Positions 1 to 9,445 of a DNA stretch of 64,000 bases are shown in pieces. The stretch lies in NCBI RefSeq assembly GCF_016508585.1, contig NZ_JADVOP010000006.1:85006-149005 (forward strand), in the 5' to 3' direction. Numbering within the stretch: position 1 is the stretch's first letter; every line of letters begins with the position of its first letter. Under the pieces are notes generated by a model, which searched no databases, was not told the DNA's origin, and worked only from the letters and a program-made list of their open reading frames with translations. The stretch is from Acinetobacter baumannii. GTDB taxonomy: Bacteria; Pseudomonadota; Gammaproteobacteria; Pseudomonadales; Moraxellaceae. The position numbers and the translations under genes are program-made.

Positions 1-221
1 AATTACAAGATGATTTAATTCGAATCGAGCGAATTAATCACAGTAAACTAACCCACCCGGATCTAGTCGCCAAAGCCATTACACAGCTGGTTTTTAATAT
101 GGGAGCAAACGTGATTGATTTGCCTGCCGCAGAGCGTAAAGAAGTTGCAGAGCAAACCATGATTATGATTCGGATGTTACTTGAAGGCTCTCGTCATCTC
201 GATGAAGCACAAATAAAATAA
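1..221 (+). CDS. C-terminal end of a probable TetR-family regulator (5' end outside window)
   Basis: An open frame runs from the window edge to a TAA at 219-221 and gives about 72 residues. The tail is helical and ends in a stretch with LPAAERKE followed by a hydrophobic helix (MIMIRMLLEG), which resembles the last two helices of TetR-type ligand-binding domains. The DNA-binding half is not visible, so the family call rests on this tail only. It stops 13 bp before the downstream reductase gene on the same strand, so the two may be co-transcribed. Confidence 0.5.
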   Translation, partial: LQDDLIRIERINHSKLTHPDLVAKAITQLVFNMGANVIDLPAAERKEVAEQTMIMIRMLLEGSRHLDEAQIK

Positions 222-234
222 TCCTGTCACTGAA

Positions 235-1089
235 ATGACCTCATCCAACCATAAGCATCCAATGATCAGCAAAAATCAACAGAATATTCGAGTAGGCATA
301 CTCGGGGTGACAGGCAGAATGGGACAAATGCTTGTACACGCCTCTATTCAGGCAGGACTAAACATTACTGTTGCAACAGGCAGATCTGGAACTCCATGCA
401 TTGGTCAGGAACTTGGAACATATCTGAATCAAGGCTGCTTAGATCTAATCATTTCTGAAGATTTATCAGAAGTCATTCAGAATTGCGATGTGGTCATTGA
501 TTTCACCACTGCGGAAGCTCTATCTCGCCATCTTGACATCTGTCAACAAGGAAAAAAACCGCTCATTATTGGTATTACAGGTCTATCCGAGTCATTGACC
601 CAACGTATTAGGGTGGCAGCACAAACAATCACTATTGTGCATTCTGGTAATTATTCCATAGGTGTCAATTTATCAGTTGATTTAGTGCGGGTTGCAGCAC
701 AATTACTTAAACATGATTTCGAAGCTGAGATTATTGAAGCCCACCACCACCATAAAATAGATGCCCCCTCAGGGACAGCACTAATGTACGCTGATGCAAT
801 TGCCGAAGTAAGACAGAAATCACTCTCCGATTTAGCTGTTTATCAGCGATTGGGCAATCAAACAGAACCAGATCCTCAACGTATCGGATTACAGTCAATT
901 CGCGGTGGAGACATTGTGGGTGAACACAGCACAATTTTTTTTGGTCATGGTGAGCAAGTTGAAATCAAGCATATTGCAACCAATCGCATGAATTTTGCTA
1001 CCGGTGCTGTCCGTGCAGCAATCTGGAGCGTTACGCAAGCGCCTGGTTTATATGACATGAAAGATGTAATCAATTTTACTCCCCAGTAA
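235..1089 (+). CDS. dapB: 4-hydroxy-tetrahydrodipicolinate reductase (DapB family)
   Basis: Reduces 4-hydroxy-tetrahydrodipicolinate with NAD(P)H in the cytoplasmic diaminopimelate/lysine pathway. The 284-residue product has the Rossmann motif GVTGRMG (24-30), the DFTT segment (89-92) and the family signature EAHHHHKIDAPSGTA (168-182) with its catalytic His and Lys. The segment SGNYSIGVNL (137-146) resembles the enterobacterial type. The start is uncertain: neither the ATG at 235 nor the in-frame ATG at 262 has a good ribosome-binding site, and residues before about 18 are not conserved in the family. The gene follows a probable TetR gene rather than dnaJ or carA, so it may be a second, accessory copy; that is inference from context. 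Confidence 0.88.
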   Translation: MTSSNHKHPMISKNQQNIRVGILGVTGRMGQMLVHASIQAGLNITVATGRSGTPCIGQELGTYLNQGCLDLIISEDLSEVIQNCDVVIDFTTAEALSRHLDICQQGKKPLIIGITGLSESLTQRIRVAAQTITIVHSGNYSIGVNLSVDLVRVAAQLLKHDFEAEIIEAHHHHKIDAPSGTALMYADAIAEVRQKSLSDLAVYQRLGNQTEPDPQRIGLQSIRGGDIVGEHSTIFFGHGEQVEIKHIATNRMNFATGAVRAAIWSVTQAPGLYDMKDVINFTPQ

Positions 1090-1350
1090 AATTTCAATCT
1101 CAATCCGAATTTGATTTGCATCTAGAATTCCCAACCCAACCTCAAGCCATTTGAATCCATATGCTTGAATAACTTTAAGCACTTAAAGATGAATGAAAAA
1201 TATATTTCCTTGAATATTGATGCAAAATATTTCACATAGAATTAAGATTCATATATAAAAATAGTTATTGTCGTCCAAGGCTAGAGCGGTTTAAATTTAG
1301 TTGCGGTTTTTATGACCCATACATCAATTGTATAATTGAGTCGAATTCAC

Positions 1351-2367
1351 ATGAAAATGTTAAATGATCGTCAAAGCATTATTGCAAGTTATTTGCTGAT
1401 GCTGATCTTTTTGTCTTTACTCATTCCACTACATTTACTCGCATCTTTTTTTGCAGGATTTGTTGTTTTTGAAATCATTAACAGTCTAGGCACTGTTACT
1501 GAAAAATATATTGATGGTCAAAGAGCACGACTGACCATAAGTATTGTACTTGCGATCATTATTATTTCTCTAATCGTACTCAGTATTACGGGGCTCATCA
1601 GTTTTGTACAACATGATTTACAGGGCGCTGGAATTCATGCCATTAGCGATCAAGTAGATCAAACACTGCAAAAACTTCAACTTGAAGTTGCCCAATATTT
1701 CCCAAGTTTTATTCCTTATTCTTTAACTGAAGTAAAAGATCAAACCTTTGATTTGATCAAAGATAATTTATCAACGTTAAAAAATACCGGAACTGGTTTT
1801 TTACACAACTTAGCCACCATGTTGATCGGGATGATTGTAGGGATATTAGTGTCATTAAATCGCTTACACCCGCAACCAGATCAACCTGCATTTAAACGTG
1901 CCATGATTACTCGGATTGAGAATCTTTCCAGCTCCTTTAAGAATGTGGTTTTTGCTCAGTTTAAAATCTCATTGATTAATACGTTCTTATTTTTGCTGTT
2001 CTCCCACCTACTGCTCCCTGCTTTTGGTGTACAACTGCCTTTTGCCAATACTTTAGTCATTCTGACATTTATTTTTGGACTCATTCCGATAGTTGGGAAT
2101 TTACTCTCCAACACGATCATTGTGATTGCAGGCTTGACGATTTCAGTATCCACAGCAGGTATTGCACTGCTCTATTTGATCTTTATTCATAAACTTGAAT
2201 ACTTTATCAATGCAAAAATTATAGGAACCAAAATCCACGCAGCATCGTGGGAAGTCCTATTGGCGATGCTGGTTTTTGAATCTCTTTTCGGACTTGCAGG
2301 CTTAATTATTGCTCCAGTTTTCTATGCTTATCTCAAACTTGAACTTAAACAAGCTGAAATGATTTAA
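1351..2367 (+). CDS. AI-2E/PerM-family inner-membrane protein
   Basis: The 338-residue protein has hydrophobic segments near the N-terminus (two close together, about residues 10-35 and 45-75), a soluble middle region, and a membrane-rich C-terminal half with GLIPIVGNLLSN, the family's typical loop. This is the layout of the AI-2E/PerM family (PF01594), whose members include autoinducer and ion exporters; the substrate here cannot be read. An upstream TTG at 1336 is in frame, but the ATG at 1351 gives the usual N-terminus. A second family member is at 31076-32278. A strong terminator follows. Confidence 0.75.
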   Translation: MKMLNDRQSIIASYLLMLIFLSLLIPLHLLASFFAGFVVFEIINSLGTVTEKYIDGQRARLTISIVLAIIIISLIVLSITGLISFVQHDLQGAGIHAISDQVDQTLQKLQLEVAQYFPSFIPYSLTEVKDQTFDLIKDNLSTLKNTGTGFLHNLATMLIGMIVGILVSLNRLHPQPDQPAFKRAMITRIENLSSSFKNVVFAQFKISLINTFLFLLFSHLLLPAFGVQLPFANTLVILTFIFGLIPIVGNLLSNTIIVIAGLTISVSTAGIALLYLIFIHKLEYFINAKIIGTKIHAASWEVLLAMLVFESLFGLAGLIIAPVFYAYLKLELKQAEMI

Positions 2368-2404
2368 ACAGGCTGTATAGAAAAACCAAACCCAGCCTGT
2401 AAAG

Positions 2405-2428
2405 AAGACGCTTTAAAGCGTCTTTTTT
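2405..2428 (+). terminator. Rho-independent terminator after the AI-2E gene
   Basis: Perfect 10-bp inverted arms, AAGACGCTTT at 2405-2414 and AAAGCGTCTT at 2415-2424, continue into a T run on the + strand. It lies 37 bp past the stop codon and between two convergent genes. Confidence 0.8.
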
Positions 2429-2457
2429 ACAGGCTTCACTATGTAATTTTCAAGCAA

Positions 2458-4155
2458 TTATTCCCACACGATTTCTTGCTTTTTTTGCGCCCAACTGTCC
2501 AGAAATGGGGCATAACGGCTTTCGATCTTATTGCGTTTAATCTTCATTGTCGGTGTCAGTAAATCATTTTCCATTGTCCAGGGTTCCTTGACAATCACAA
2601 AAAAACTCAGCTTTTCATGTGGTTCAAGCCCTTCGTTGATGGTCGCTCTTAACGTTTTTAGCGTGTTTTCAACATCATTTTTTTGCTCATTTTGCTTCAA
2701 ATGGAGCCGTATATCCTCTGCCAACATGATAAAAGCAACTGGTTGTGGTTGACTCGAGCCACCCACGCATACAGATTCGATTAAGGCATTGTTCCCCAGT
2801 TTCTGTTCAGTTGGAACCGGCATCACGTATTTCCCTTTAGACGTTTTAAAAATATCCTTAATACGCCCTGTAATTTTTAAACGCCCTTGTTGATCAATTT
2901 CACCCAAATCACCAGTCCGTAAAAAACCATCTACTGTCATATCTTCTGCTGTCTTTTCTGGATTTTTATAATACCCCAGCATGGTTCCAGGGCTTTTGAC
3001 TAAAATTTCGCCATTTTCATCAATTTTACATTCTACTTTTGGCTGCACATGCCCAACATAACCCGCAGCAAACTGTCCTACTCGCGTGACATGCGAATAA
3101 CCACAGTTTTCAGTCATTCCATATACTTCAAGCAGTTCCAAGCCCAAGTTCCTGTACCACAGTAAGATATCAATCGGTAGAGGTGCTGCAGCCGTAAAAG
3201 CATAGCGCACGTGATTTAATCCCAATTTAGTCAATAGTTTCTTTTTGAGTAAATTGCCTAAAATCGGAATTTTGAACAAAACTTTTTGTATATGTGGAGG
3301 AATTTTTTCATTAATTCCTAAATAAAATTTTGTCCAAAGTCGAGGAACTGAAAAGAATAAAGTCGGTTTAGCACGATTTAAATCTTCTATAAACGTTTCT
3401 AGCGAATTTGCAAAATAAACAGTGAATCCACACACCATCAGCGAGGTTTCTATAAAAATACGTTCCGCCACATGTGCTAGCGGTAAATAAGACAATACCC
3501 GGTCATTTTCATCAACCTGATAGATCGTTTTAAGTTCACGTGCACCTGCCAAAATTGTACCAAAGCTTTGCATGACTCCCTTGGGCGCACCTGTACTTCC
3601 CGAAGTATAAACGATGGTTGCCAATGTATTTTTATCTGGTAAAGCCGGATCTTGCAGCGGTTCAACCATCTGAACAATCTCATTCCATGTAGGCGCTGTA
3701 TCATATTCTGGAGATAAATTTAAAGTAATACAGGGTAAATCTTTTGGAATGATATGTTTGACTTCATTCCAACTGTCTGCTTTGCCATCAAGCTTCCCGA
3801 TAAACAGCAATTTTGCTTCGCTATGGTTGAGTACATAGGTCGCGCCGTCAGCATTCAATGTTGGATAAAGGGGGACAGAAACATAGCCAGCCATCCAAAT
3901 CGCTAAATCTGCCATGATCCAATTTGCACTATTCTTTCCATAAATTGCAATCGCACTTTGTTGAGGTAGCCCTAAGGATTGCAAGTAGGCAGCCATTCGT
4001 CGAACCTGTGATGCGACTTCAGACCATGTATAAGACACCACCTCCCCATCGGAAAGAGGTTGAACGAATGCCTGTTTTTGAGGCAGATGTTTTTCCCAAT
4101 GAAGTAAATAATGCACATGAGTGTCATGAAACTCAAAAAAATCCTTGTTTTCCAT
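2458..4155 (-). CDS. AMP-forming long-chain acyl-CoA synthetase-like protein
   Basis: Activates a carboxylic acid, probably a fatty acid, through an acyl-AMP intermediate to the CoA thioester. The 565-residue protein carries the adenylate-forming signatures in order: P-loop YTSGSTGAPKG (183-193), YGMTE (345-349), TGD (414-416), GRIKDIFKTSKGK (430-442) and a C-terminal TMKIKR with the expected catalytic lysine. The arrangement resembles the long-chain fatty acyl-CoA synthetase branch (FadD15/Faa type). The ATG at 4155 is preceded by a GGAAG-type ribosome-binding site. Convergent with the AI-2E gene. Substrate chain length cannot be told from sequence. Confidence 0.85.
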   Translation of the reverse strand: MENKDFFEFHDTHVHYLLHWEKHLPQKQAFVQPLSDGEVVSYTWSEVASQVRRMAAYLQSLGLPQQSAIAIYGKNSANWIMADLAIWMAGYVSVPLYPTLNADGATYVLNHSEAKLLFIGKLDGKADSWNEVKHIIPKDLPCITLNLSPEYDTAPTWNEIVQMVEPLQDPALPDKNTLATIVYTSGSTGAPKGVMQSFGTILAGARELKTIYQVDENDRVLSYLPLAHVAERIFIETSLMVCGFTVYFANSLETFIEDLNRAKPTLFFSVPRLWTKFYLGINEKIPPHIQKVLFKIPILGNLLKKKLLTKLGLNHVRYAFTAAAPLPIDILLWYRNLGLELLEVYGMTENCGYSHVTRVGQFAAGYVGHVQPKVECKIDENGEILVKSPGTMLGYYKNPEKTAEDMTVDGFLRTGDLGEIDQQGRLKITGRIKDIFKTSKGKYVMPVPTEQKLGNNALIESVCVGGSSQPQPVAFIMLAEDIRLHLKQNEQKNDVENTLKTLRATINEGLEPHEKLSFFVIVKEPWTMENDLLTPTMKIKRNKIESRYAPFLDSWAQKKQEIVWE

Positions 4156-4535
4156 ATCATTTCTTCCATTTATTGTAAATTTTTATCTCTGGTAGAGGCT
4201 TTCAGCTATAAATCCAATCAATGAATATGTGTAAAAATATTGGATGAAAAATAACAATGACAAACAAAATTCAATCCATATTCAATCCTTGAAACGGAAA
4301 GCACTTTATTTTAATAGCATAAAATTAGTCGAAATGTATATAGAAATTCATTTCGCACGATCCATTGTCTTTGCTTCAAAGGCGTACAGATCATTCAAAA
4401 ATAAATGTCTACCGTGCTATACCAGATATGAGATTCTACAATCACCGTATCCCTCATTATGAACGCATTCAAATCTTAATTACGATTCAAAAAAGCCCCC
4501 GAAGGAGCTTTTTTTAAAAACAATCAGAAATTGAA
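4156..4535. other. Intergenic region between the acyl-CoA synthetase and rapA
   Basis: About 380 bp of AT-rich DNA. The part near 4156 must contain the acyl-CoA synthetase promoter and the part near 4490-4515 holds the rapA terminator. A 72-codon frame at 4244-4462 has no recognisable product or ribosome-binding site and I do not call it. Confidence 0.6.
4489..4515 (-). terminator. Terminator downstream of rapA
   Basis: A run of A, a GC-rich stem (AAGC with GCTT around a CCGAAGG centre) and a run of T form a symmetrical hairpin. It would act on the minus strand just past the rapA stop and could also work on the + strand. Confidence 0.7.
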
Positions 4536-7373
4536 TTAAGGTTTAACCACAACCAATACTTGAATCGCCTCTGGTGTCACTGATAAACCATCCAGTAAGC
4601 CCAAGCCTTCTTGCTGGAATTTCTGTAAACGTTGAATTTCATCTGCACGGATACTTGGATTAAATTGTTTTAGATAGCTCAAACGGTCAATTTCATATTG
4701 CCATTTGCTGCCATAGATTTCTTTCGCCTGTTCTTTGAGTTGCGGTAATGCACCTTTTGCAATATCAAGTGCTTGAGCATAACGCGCTTCGATCACTTCA
4801 CGACGCGCTTTGACCACTTGACGGCAACTGTTACTATCCAGGTGATGCAAATACGGCTTAATAATTTCTGGATCAAGTTTGGCAGTAATATCCTGACCGG
4901 TTTCAGTCAATAGAACACGAATCAACTGCGTTGGTAAACTTGATGGAAGATTTAACGCTTTTGGAGCAATCACATCCACCTTAAACCAAACTTCCAACAA
5001 AATCGTACCTTGTTTGAGCGCATTGGTTTTAAGAATCGCGACATTGGTACTCCCAAAAGATTGAGTTCGTATGATTTCCATCACACTTTCTGTAAAAGGA
5101 TGCTCAAGTGTTAAATATTGTGCGTCTTCACGAATCTGTGCCTGATCACGATAGAAAGTTGCAGTCATACCCTCTTCATCAATCTCCAAACCTTGCACTT
5201 GCATTTGGTCTGTAGGCTTAATGATCACTGTACCGTTACTTTGCTCATCAAAATCAATATTGGTGGATGCCATAAAACGTTTCATGAACATCGGCAATAA
5301 AGTATTGTCATCATAATCTTCTAGAGCAGTGACAATTTCCTGCGCCACGATCGGACGACATGAATTGTACTCTAACAGACGGTCACGGCCATCCTGTAAT
5401 TCTGCTTCAAGCGCCTGACGCTGCACATTGACCGCTTCAAGCAAGTCTTCAAAAACCTGCCCTTTATCTGCCAGTAAACACGCTTTTAAATCGACAATAA
5501 AGTTTTCTTGCAGTGTTTGCGCCGTAGGTGAAATATTACTGAAAATATTTAGTGCTTCATTATACCAACGGAACATACGCTCTTGCGCCGTGCCGACAAG
5601 ATAAGGTACATGAATCTGAATACGGTTTTCTTGACCAATACGATCCAAACGACCGATACGTTGCTCTAACACATCAGGATTTGCAGGTAGGTCGAAAAGT
5701 ACCAAATCAGAAGCAAACTGGAAGTTACGTCCTTCTGAACCAATCTCAGAACAGAGTAAAATCTGTGCACCATAAGAGTCCTCAGCAAAGTAAGCCGCGG
5801 CTTGGTCACGTTCCAATAAGCTCATGCCTTCATGGAACATTGCCGTACGAATACCGGCATGTATACGTAAAGCATTTTCAAGCGCCTCAACAACTGGACC
5901 ACTACGTGCGATCAACAAAACTTTTTTATGTTTTAAATCAGAACGCAAACGTTCCATTAGCCATGTCACACGTGGATCTGTTTCCATCCAAGCGCCATCA
6001 AGCTGCCCTTCTTCCGGCCACATTTGCTCACGTAATTTACCATCTTTAGACCAGTTTTCTGGAGCAGGTAAAGCTGCAGGCTGGCAATCACGCCCAGGGA
6101 AACCTTGAATCGCTTCTCGTGTATTACGGAACAGGATACGACCTGTACCATGACGATCTAAAAGCTCATGAATCGCACGGAAACGGTGTTCTGGTTGATC
6201 TTCAATTGGATGACCCAACAGTTTTTCAACTGCTGCCAAATGTTCCGCTTCAAGTGGTAAATCCGACATCAATACTTCAGCGATTTTTGCAGTATGATGA
6301 TATTGTTCTTCTTCATCCAAAAAGCGATCAAGTGAACTGAAACGTTGTGGATCGAGTAAGCGTAAACGCGCAAAATGGCTTTCTACACCCAACTGCTCAG
6401 GTGTTGCAGTCAGAAGCAGTACACCTTCTGTTTTTTCAGCAAGTTCTTCAACCAGATCGTAACGATCGTTGCCGCCCTCTTCTTCGCTCCACATCAAATG
6501 ATGTGCTTCATCGACAACAAGCAAATCAAACCCAGCTTCAATTGCCTGTTCACGCAAGTCATCATGATCAATCATCAAATCCACAGAGGCAATAATACAT
6601 TGTTCGGTCAGGAATGGATTCAGCTCTGGATCGTGTTCTTTGATCGAAGCTGTGCGGGTCAAATCAAACAATGAGAAATTTAAATTGAAACGGCGACGCA
6701 TTTCAATCATCCACTGATATTGCAGTGAATCAGGTACCAGAATCAAAATACGTTCAGAACGACCCGTTTTAAGCTGCTGGTGGATGATCAAACCTGCTTC
6801 AATGGTTTTCCCCAGACCCACTTCATCAGCCAGTAACACTCGTGGTGCAAAACGTTTACCAACTTCATGCGCGATGTAAAGCTGGTGTGGAATCAATCCC
6901 ACCCGTGCGCCAACCAAGCCACGTAGAGGTGAGGTTTGCATATTGGCTTGCATCTGCATTGCCTCAATACGCAAGTCATACCATTCCTTATAATCAATCT
7001 GGCTTGCCAGTAAACGTTCTAAAGGCTTTGAAAGCTGAATTTGCGCACCAATGCGCGTTTCATTCAATGCCTTTTTCTCTTGTTCACCATTGTCGAGGGT
7101 ACGAATAACGTTATAACGGATCACACCATTGCGGTCATCAAAGGATTCGACAATCCATTTGATCCCCTCTTGATCCTGAACTTCATCATTGACATTGAAA
7201 ACAATACGAGATAGAGGTGCATTATTACGTGCATAGACACGAGTTTCGTCACTTTTCGGGAAAAGAATACTGATTGAACGTTCATCGACATCAATCAAAA
7301 CACCCAAACCTAACTCAGTTTCTGTGTCCGATAACCAACGTTGACCTATAGCAAATTGTTGCAATTTTTCCAC
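4536..7373 (-). CDS. rapA: RNA polymerase-associated ATP-dependent helicase RapA
   Basis: A Swi2/Snf2-type ATPase that binds core RNA polymerase and promotes its recycling after transcription. The 945 residues compare with 968 in E. coli. An N-terminal Tudor-like region begins GQRWLSDTETELGLG (about 10-24). The helicase core shows Walker A DEVGLGKT (183-190), DEAH (288-291), LLLTATP, and in the second RecA lobe the motif LDRIGQ. A long C-terminal domain follows. A ribosome-binding site AAAGGTGG precedes the ATG at 7373. The gene is monocistronic or follows the rluA-type gene at 139 bp distance. Confidence 0.96.
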   Translation of the reverse strand: MEKLQQFAIGQRWLSDTETELGLGVLIDVDERSISILFPKSDETRVYARNNAPLSRIVFNVNDEVQDQEGIKWIVESFDDRNGVIRYNVIRTLDNGEQEKKALNETRIGAQIQLSKPLERLLASQIDYKEWYDLRIEAMQMQANMQTSPLRGLVGARVGLIPHQLYIAHEVGKRFAPRVLLADEVGLGKTIEAGLIIHQQLKTGRSERILILVPDSLQYQWMIEMRRRFNLNFSLFDLTRTASIKEHDPELNPFLTEQCIIASVDLMIDHDDLREQAIEAGFDLLVVDEAHHLMWSEEEGGNDRYDLVEELAEKTEGVLLLTATPEQLGVESHFARLRLLDPQRFSSLDRFLDEEEQYHHTAKIAEVLMSDLPLEAEHLAAVEKLLGHPIEDQPEHRFRAIHELLDRHGTGRILFRNTREAIQGFPGRDCQPAALPAPENWSKDGKLREQMWPEEGQLDGAWMETDPRVTWLMERLRSDLKHKKVLLIARSGPVVEALENALRIHAGIRTAMFHEGMSLLERDQAAAYFAEDSYGAQILLCSEIGSEGRNFQFASDLVLFDLPANPDVLEQRIGRLDRIGQENRIQIHVPYLVGTAQERMFRWYNEALNIFSNISPTAQTLQENFIVDLKACLLADKGQVFEDLLEAVNVQRQALEAELQDGRDRLLEYNSCRPIVAQEIVTALEDYDDNTLLPMFMKRFMASTNIDFDEQSNGTVIIKPTDQMQVQGLEIDEEGMTATFYRDQAQIREDAQYLTLEHPFTESVMEIIRTQSFGSTNVAILKTNALKQGTILLEVWFKVDVIAPKALNLPSSLPTQLIRVLLTETGQDITAKLDPEIIKPYLHHLDSNSCRQVVKARREVIEARYAQALDIAKGALPQLKEQAKEIYGSKWQYEIDRLSYLKQFNPSIRADEIQRLQKFQQEGLGLLDGLSVTPEAIQVLVVVKP

Positions 7374-7512
7374 CTTTATCTCATGTTAGGGCTGAAACAT
7401 GGTTGCTCAAATCAGGAGAATATTTGAACAAAGTTTATACCCATTACGCAATACTTTTTGACATAAAGCTCATTAAATTTTGAGCGACTTAATTTCAACT
7501 TAAAAATTTTGA

Positions 7513-8157
7513 CTAAAACGGAACTGGACAATCAAATTGTACAAGCTCCTCTGTTTTAGGATGATGAAAACTGAGTTGTTGTGCATGTAGACATAGTCTA
7601 GGCATAAGCTGCTGCTGTGCTACAGTTGCATATAAAGTATCACCAATAATGGGATGACCTAAATATTGCATATGTACACGTAACTGATGTGACCGTCCTG
7701 TAATCGGTGTCAATTCAACACGGGTTACAGCCTGTTCTTGAATATAAAAATGTTCGATTGCTTTCCAGTGTGTCAAAGCTGGCTTGTTATGTCCCGGATC
7801 TACAATATGTAACGGCGGATGTTCCAGATCATATACCACAGGTACATCAACTGTACCCTCACCTTTCAGGGTTCCAGCAACAACAGCTTGATAAATCTTA
7901 GCGGTCTGGCGCTCTTGAAACTGCCGTGAAATGGTTTTCTGTCCCCATTTACTTAACCCAAAAACCAGAATACCGGAAGTATCTCGATCTAAACGGTGAA
8001 TGAGTAAAGTCTTCGCTTCGATTTTTAATAGTCTATTGATGACACAATCTTGTAAATCTGCTGTTTTCCCAGGAACAGTGAGTATGCCTGCTGGCTTATG
8101 AATCACCATAAAATCATCATCACGATGTATCAGGTGTTCGGTTAGAAAATTACTCAA
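7513..8157 (-). CDS. rluA: RluA-family pseudouridine synthase
   Basis: Isomerises uridine to pseudouridine in RNA. The 214 residues contain HRLDRDTSG (54-62), in which Asp57 is the catalytic aspartate, and the motif GRSHQLRVHM. There is no N-terminal S4 domain. Short length without S4 matches RluA, which modifies 23S rRNA U746 and tRNA U32 in E. coli (219 residues). The specific substrate is inferred from length and family; RluA, TruC and RluC/D paralogues are hard to separate by eye. Confidence 0.85.
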   Translation of the reverse strand: MSNFLTEHLIHRDDDFMVIHKPAGILTVPGKTADLQDCVINRLLKIEAKTLLIHRLDRDTSGILVFGLSKWGQKTISRQFQERQTAKIYQAVVAGTLKGEGTVDVPVVYDLEHPPLHIVDPGHNKPALTHWKAIEHFYIQEQAVTRVELTPITGRSHQLRVHMQYLGHPIIGDTLYATVAQQQLMPRLCLHAQQLSFHHPKTEELVQFDCPVPF

Positions 8158-8464
8158 AGTTCAGTTCCAATGATCACGCAAACAAGCAGGCAATTCTAAG
8201 AATCTTGGACTAAAAATACAATCAAAATTATCTGATTTATTCGATTATTCTAAAGAAAGAATAATAAATCGTACAATTATGCAAAAATCATCTGAAATTA
8301 TTTCAAGTCATCCAATATCAAGATACTTTTTGCCAATCTCTTTGCCTCAAATATACTAAAATCATTCAAAAAATATTTTTTAGCTTATTTTTTGGTAGCT
8401 TAAAATCTTAACACTCATTTTCTTAAATGCTATAAACAGAAGTATTAATTGGAAAGAGTAAAGT
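8158..8464. other. AT-rich intergenic region upstream of the lipoprotein gene
   Basis: About 307 bp without a gene. It holds a small hairpin, ATTATTCT (8244-8251) with AGAATAAT (8258-8265), and a promoter-like pair described separately. Nothing else stands out. Confidence 0.5.
8330..8357 (+). promoter_or_regulatory. Candidate sigma-70 promoter for the lipoprotein gene
   Basis: TTGCCA at 8330-8335 and TATACT at 8352-8357 are separated by 16 bp, upstream of the gene starting at 8465. In DNA this AT-rich such matches can arise by chance. Confidence 0.35.
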
Positions 8465-9166
8465 ATGAATAAATTCAAGAATAAGTTTACATTGTCAATT
8501 TGCCTATTTTCAGCATGTTTAATGACTGGTTGTGCAACCTCAACCCTTTTAAATAAAGATAATGGTGTTCGTACACGTGCTGTCAAACAGGTTTTAACTT
8601 CAGATAATGTGGTTGCCTTTGGTAAACCCGCTTCAGGTCTTGCAGATCTACCTGCTGACAGCATCGTCATTGCTGGGCAAAAAAATAATTATGTATTAAC
8701 CCAGGGTGGGACACGATTTGCCAAAGTCATTACGGGACTTGACCCCAAACTGATCCAAATTGATAAAGAACTGACATTTTATTCAGCAAAGAATGATGGT
8801 GAGTTTTCAGGAACGCTTCCGTTGCGTTACATCAAACTTTCTGAAGATGTGACCAAACAGGACCGTGAGTTTTTTATTGAAAATGGGGCTGAAGAATGTA
8901 CAACCTCCAGTGACCAACGACTAAAAGCGCAACGTTTCTGTTTTAATATCGCATTGTCAGGCCGTATTTATCCACCTGCGTCAAACATTGCATCACTAAA
9001 AGCATTAAGCAAACCCTATCAAGTCAGTATCTACACCACACAACAGGTGACAGATTACTCAAAAGCAGGGGCGAAGACTGCAGATAAACTGGTGCTTTTC
9101 CCATTTGCGGTTGCTTTTGATGTCGTAACTTTACCCTTCCAAGCCATTCATAAAATTTTTGATTGA
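8465..9166 (+). CDS. Predicted lipoprotein of unknown function
   Basis: The 233-residue product has a lipoprotein signal peptide: two lysines, a hydrophobic stretch, then the lipobox LMTGC with Cys23. The mature part has no motif I recognise. Two cysteines in ECTTSSDQRLKAQRFC could form a disulfide. The C-terminal segment LVLFPFAVAFDVVTLPFQA is strongly hydrophobic and resembles the tail of small envelope lipoproteins of the YceK type, which usually read D(V/L)xxxP. The start has the ribosome-binding site GGAAAGAG. Outer-membrane location is likely; function unknown. Confidence 0.75.
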   Translation: MNKFKNKFTLSICLFSACLMTGCATSTLLNKDNGVRTRAVKQVLTSDNVVAFGKPASGLADLPADSIVIAGQKNNYVLTQGGTRFAKVITGLDPKLIQIDKELTFYSAKNDGEFSGTLPLRYIKLSEDVTKQDREFFIENGAEECTTSSDQRLKAQRFCFNIALSGRIYPPASNIASLKALSKPYQVSIYTTQQVTDYSKAGAKTADKLVLFPFAVAFDVVTLPFQAIHKIFD

Positions 9167-9217
9167 ATATCATTATAAACAATGACATTGATCCTGTTTT
9201 TGTAAGTGATAGGTCTG

Positions 9218-9262
9218 ATAAAACACTAAATTTTCGTTCTCAATGAAAATTTAGTGTTTTAT
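9218..9262 (+). terminator. Long hairpin, probable terminator of the lipoprotein gene
   Basis: Perfect 18-bp inverted arms (9218-9235 and 9245-9262) enclose a 9-nt loop. The right arm includes TTTT near its end. The stem is unusually long but AT-rich, and the U run is short. Confidence 0.6.
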
Positions 9263-9381
9263 GGCTGGCAAAATTCTATAAGAATCCCACCAAAAATTGA
9301 ACTTTGCACATGGCAATCCAGACTCCCCTATTTAATATATTTTTTCAAATAGTGACTGGATCAAATAAATTCATTTAACAC

Positions 9382-9412
9382 TTGAGCTTCGAGTTAACTC
9401 CAATCTTAGAAT
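9382..9412 (+). promoter_or_regulatory. MerR-type promoter of the SRPBCC-merR operon
   Basis: TTGAGC at 9382-9387 and TAGAAT at 9407-9412 are 19 bp apart, the over-long spacing typical of promoters activated by MerR-family proteins. The spacer is centred on a perfect palindrome, GAGTTAACTC (9391-9400), whose GTTAAC core is common in MerR-family operators. The MerR gene two places downstream is the likely regulator. Confidence 0.65.
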
Positions 9413-9445
9413 CAAATTTAACTCAATCAACAAAGAGGTTGTTTT

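Noticed and set aside
4244..4462. 72-codon frame in the acs-rapA gap
   Set aside because: No recognisable product, no ribosome-binding site and an irregular composition.
5552..6049. 165-codon frame on the + strand inside rapA
   Set aside because: It lies fully opposite a strongly conserved helicase gene, and its translation is rich in His and Gln as expected of an antisense shadow.
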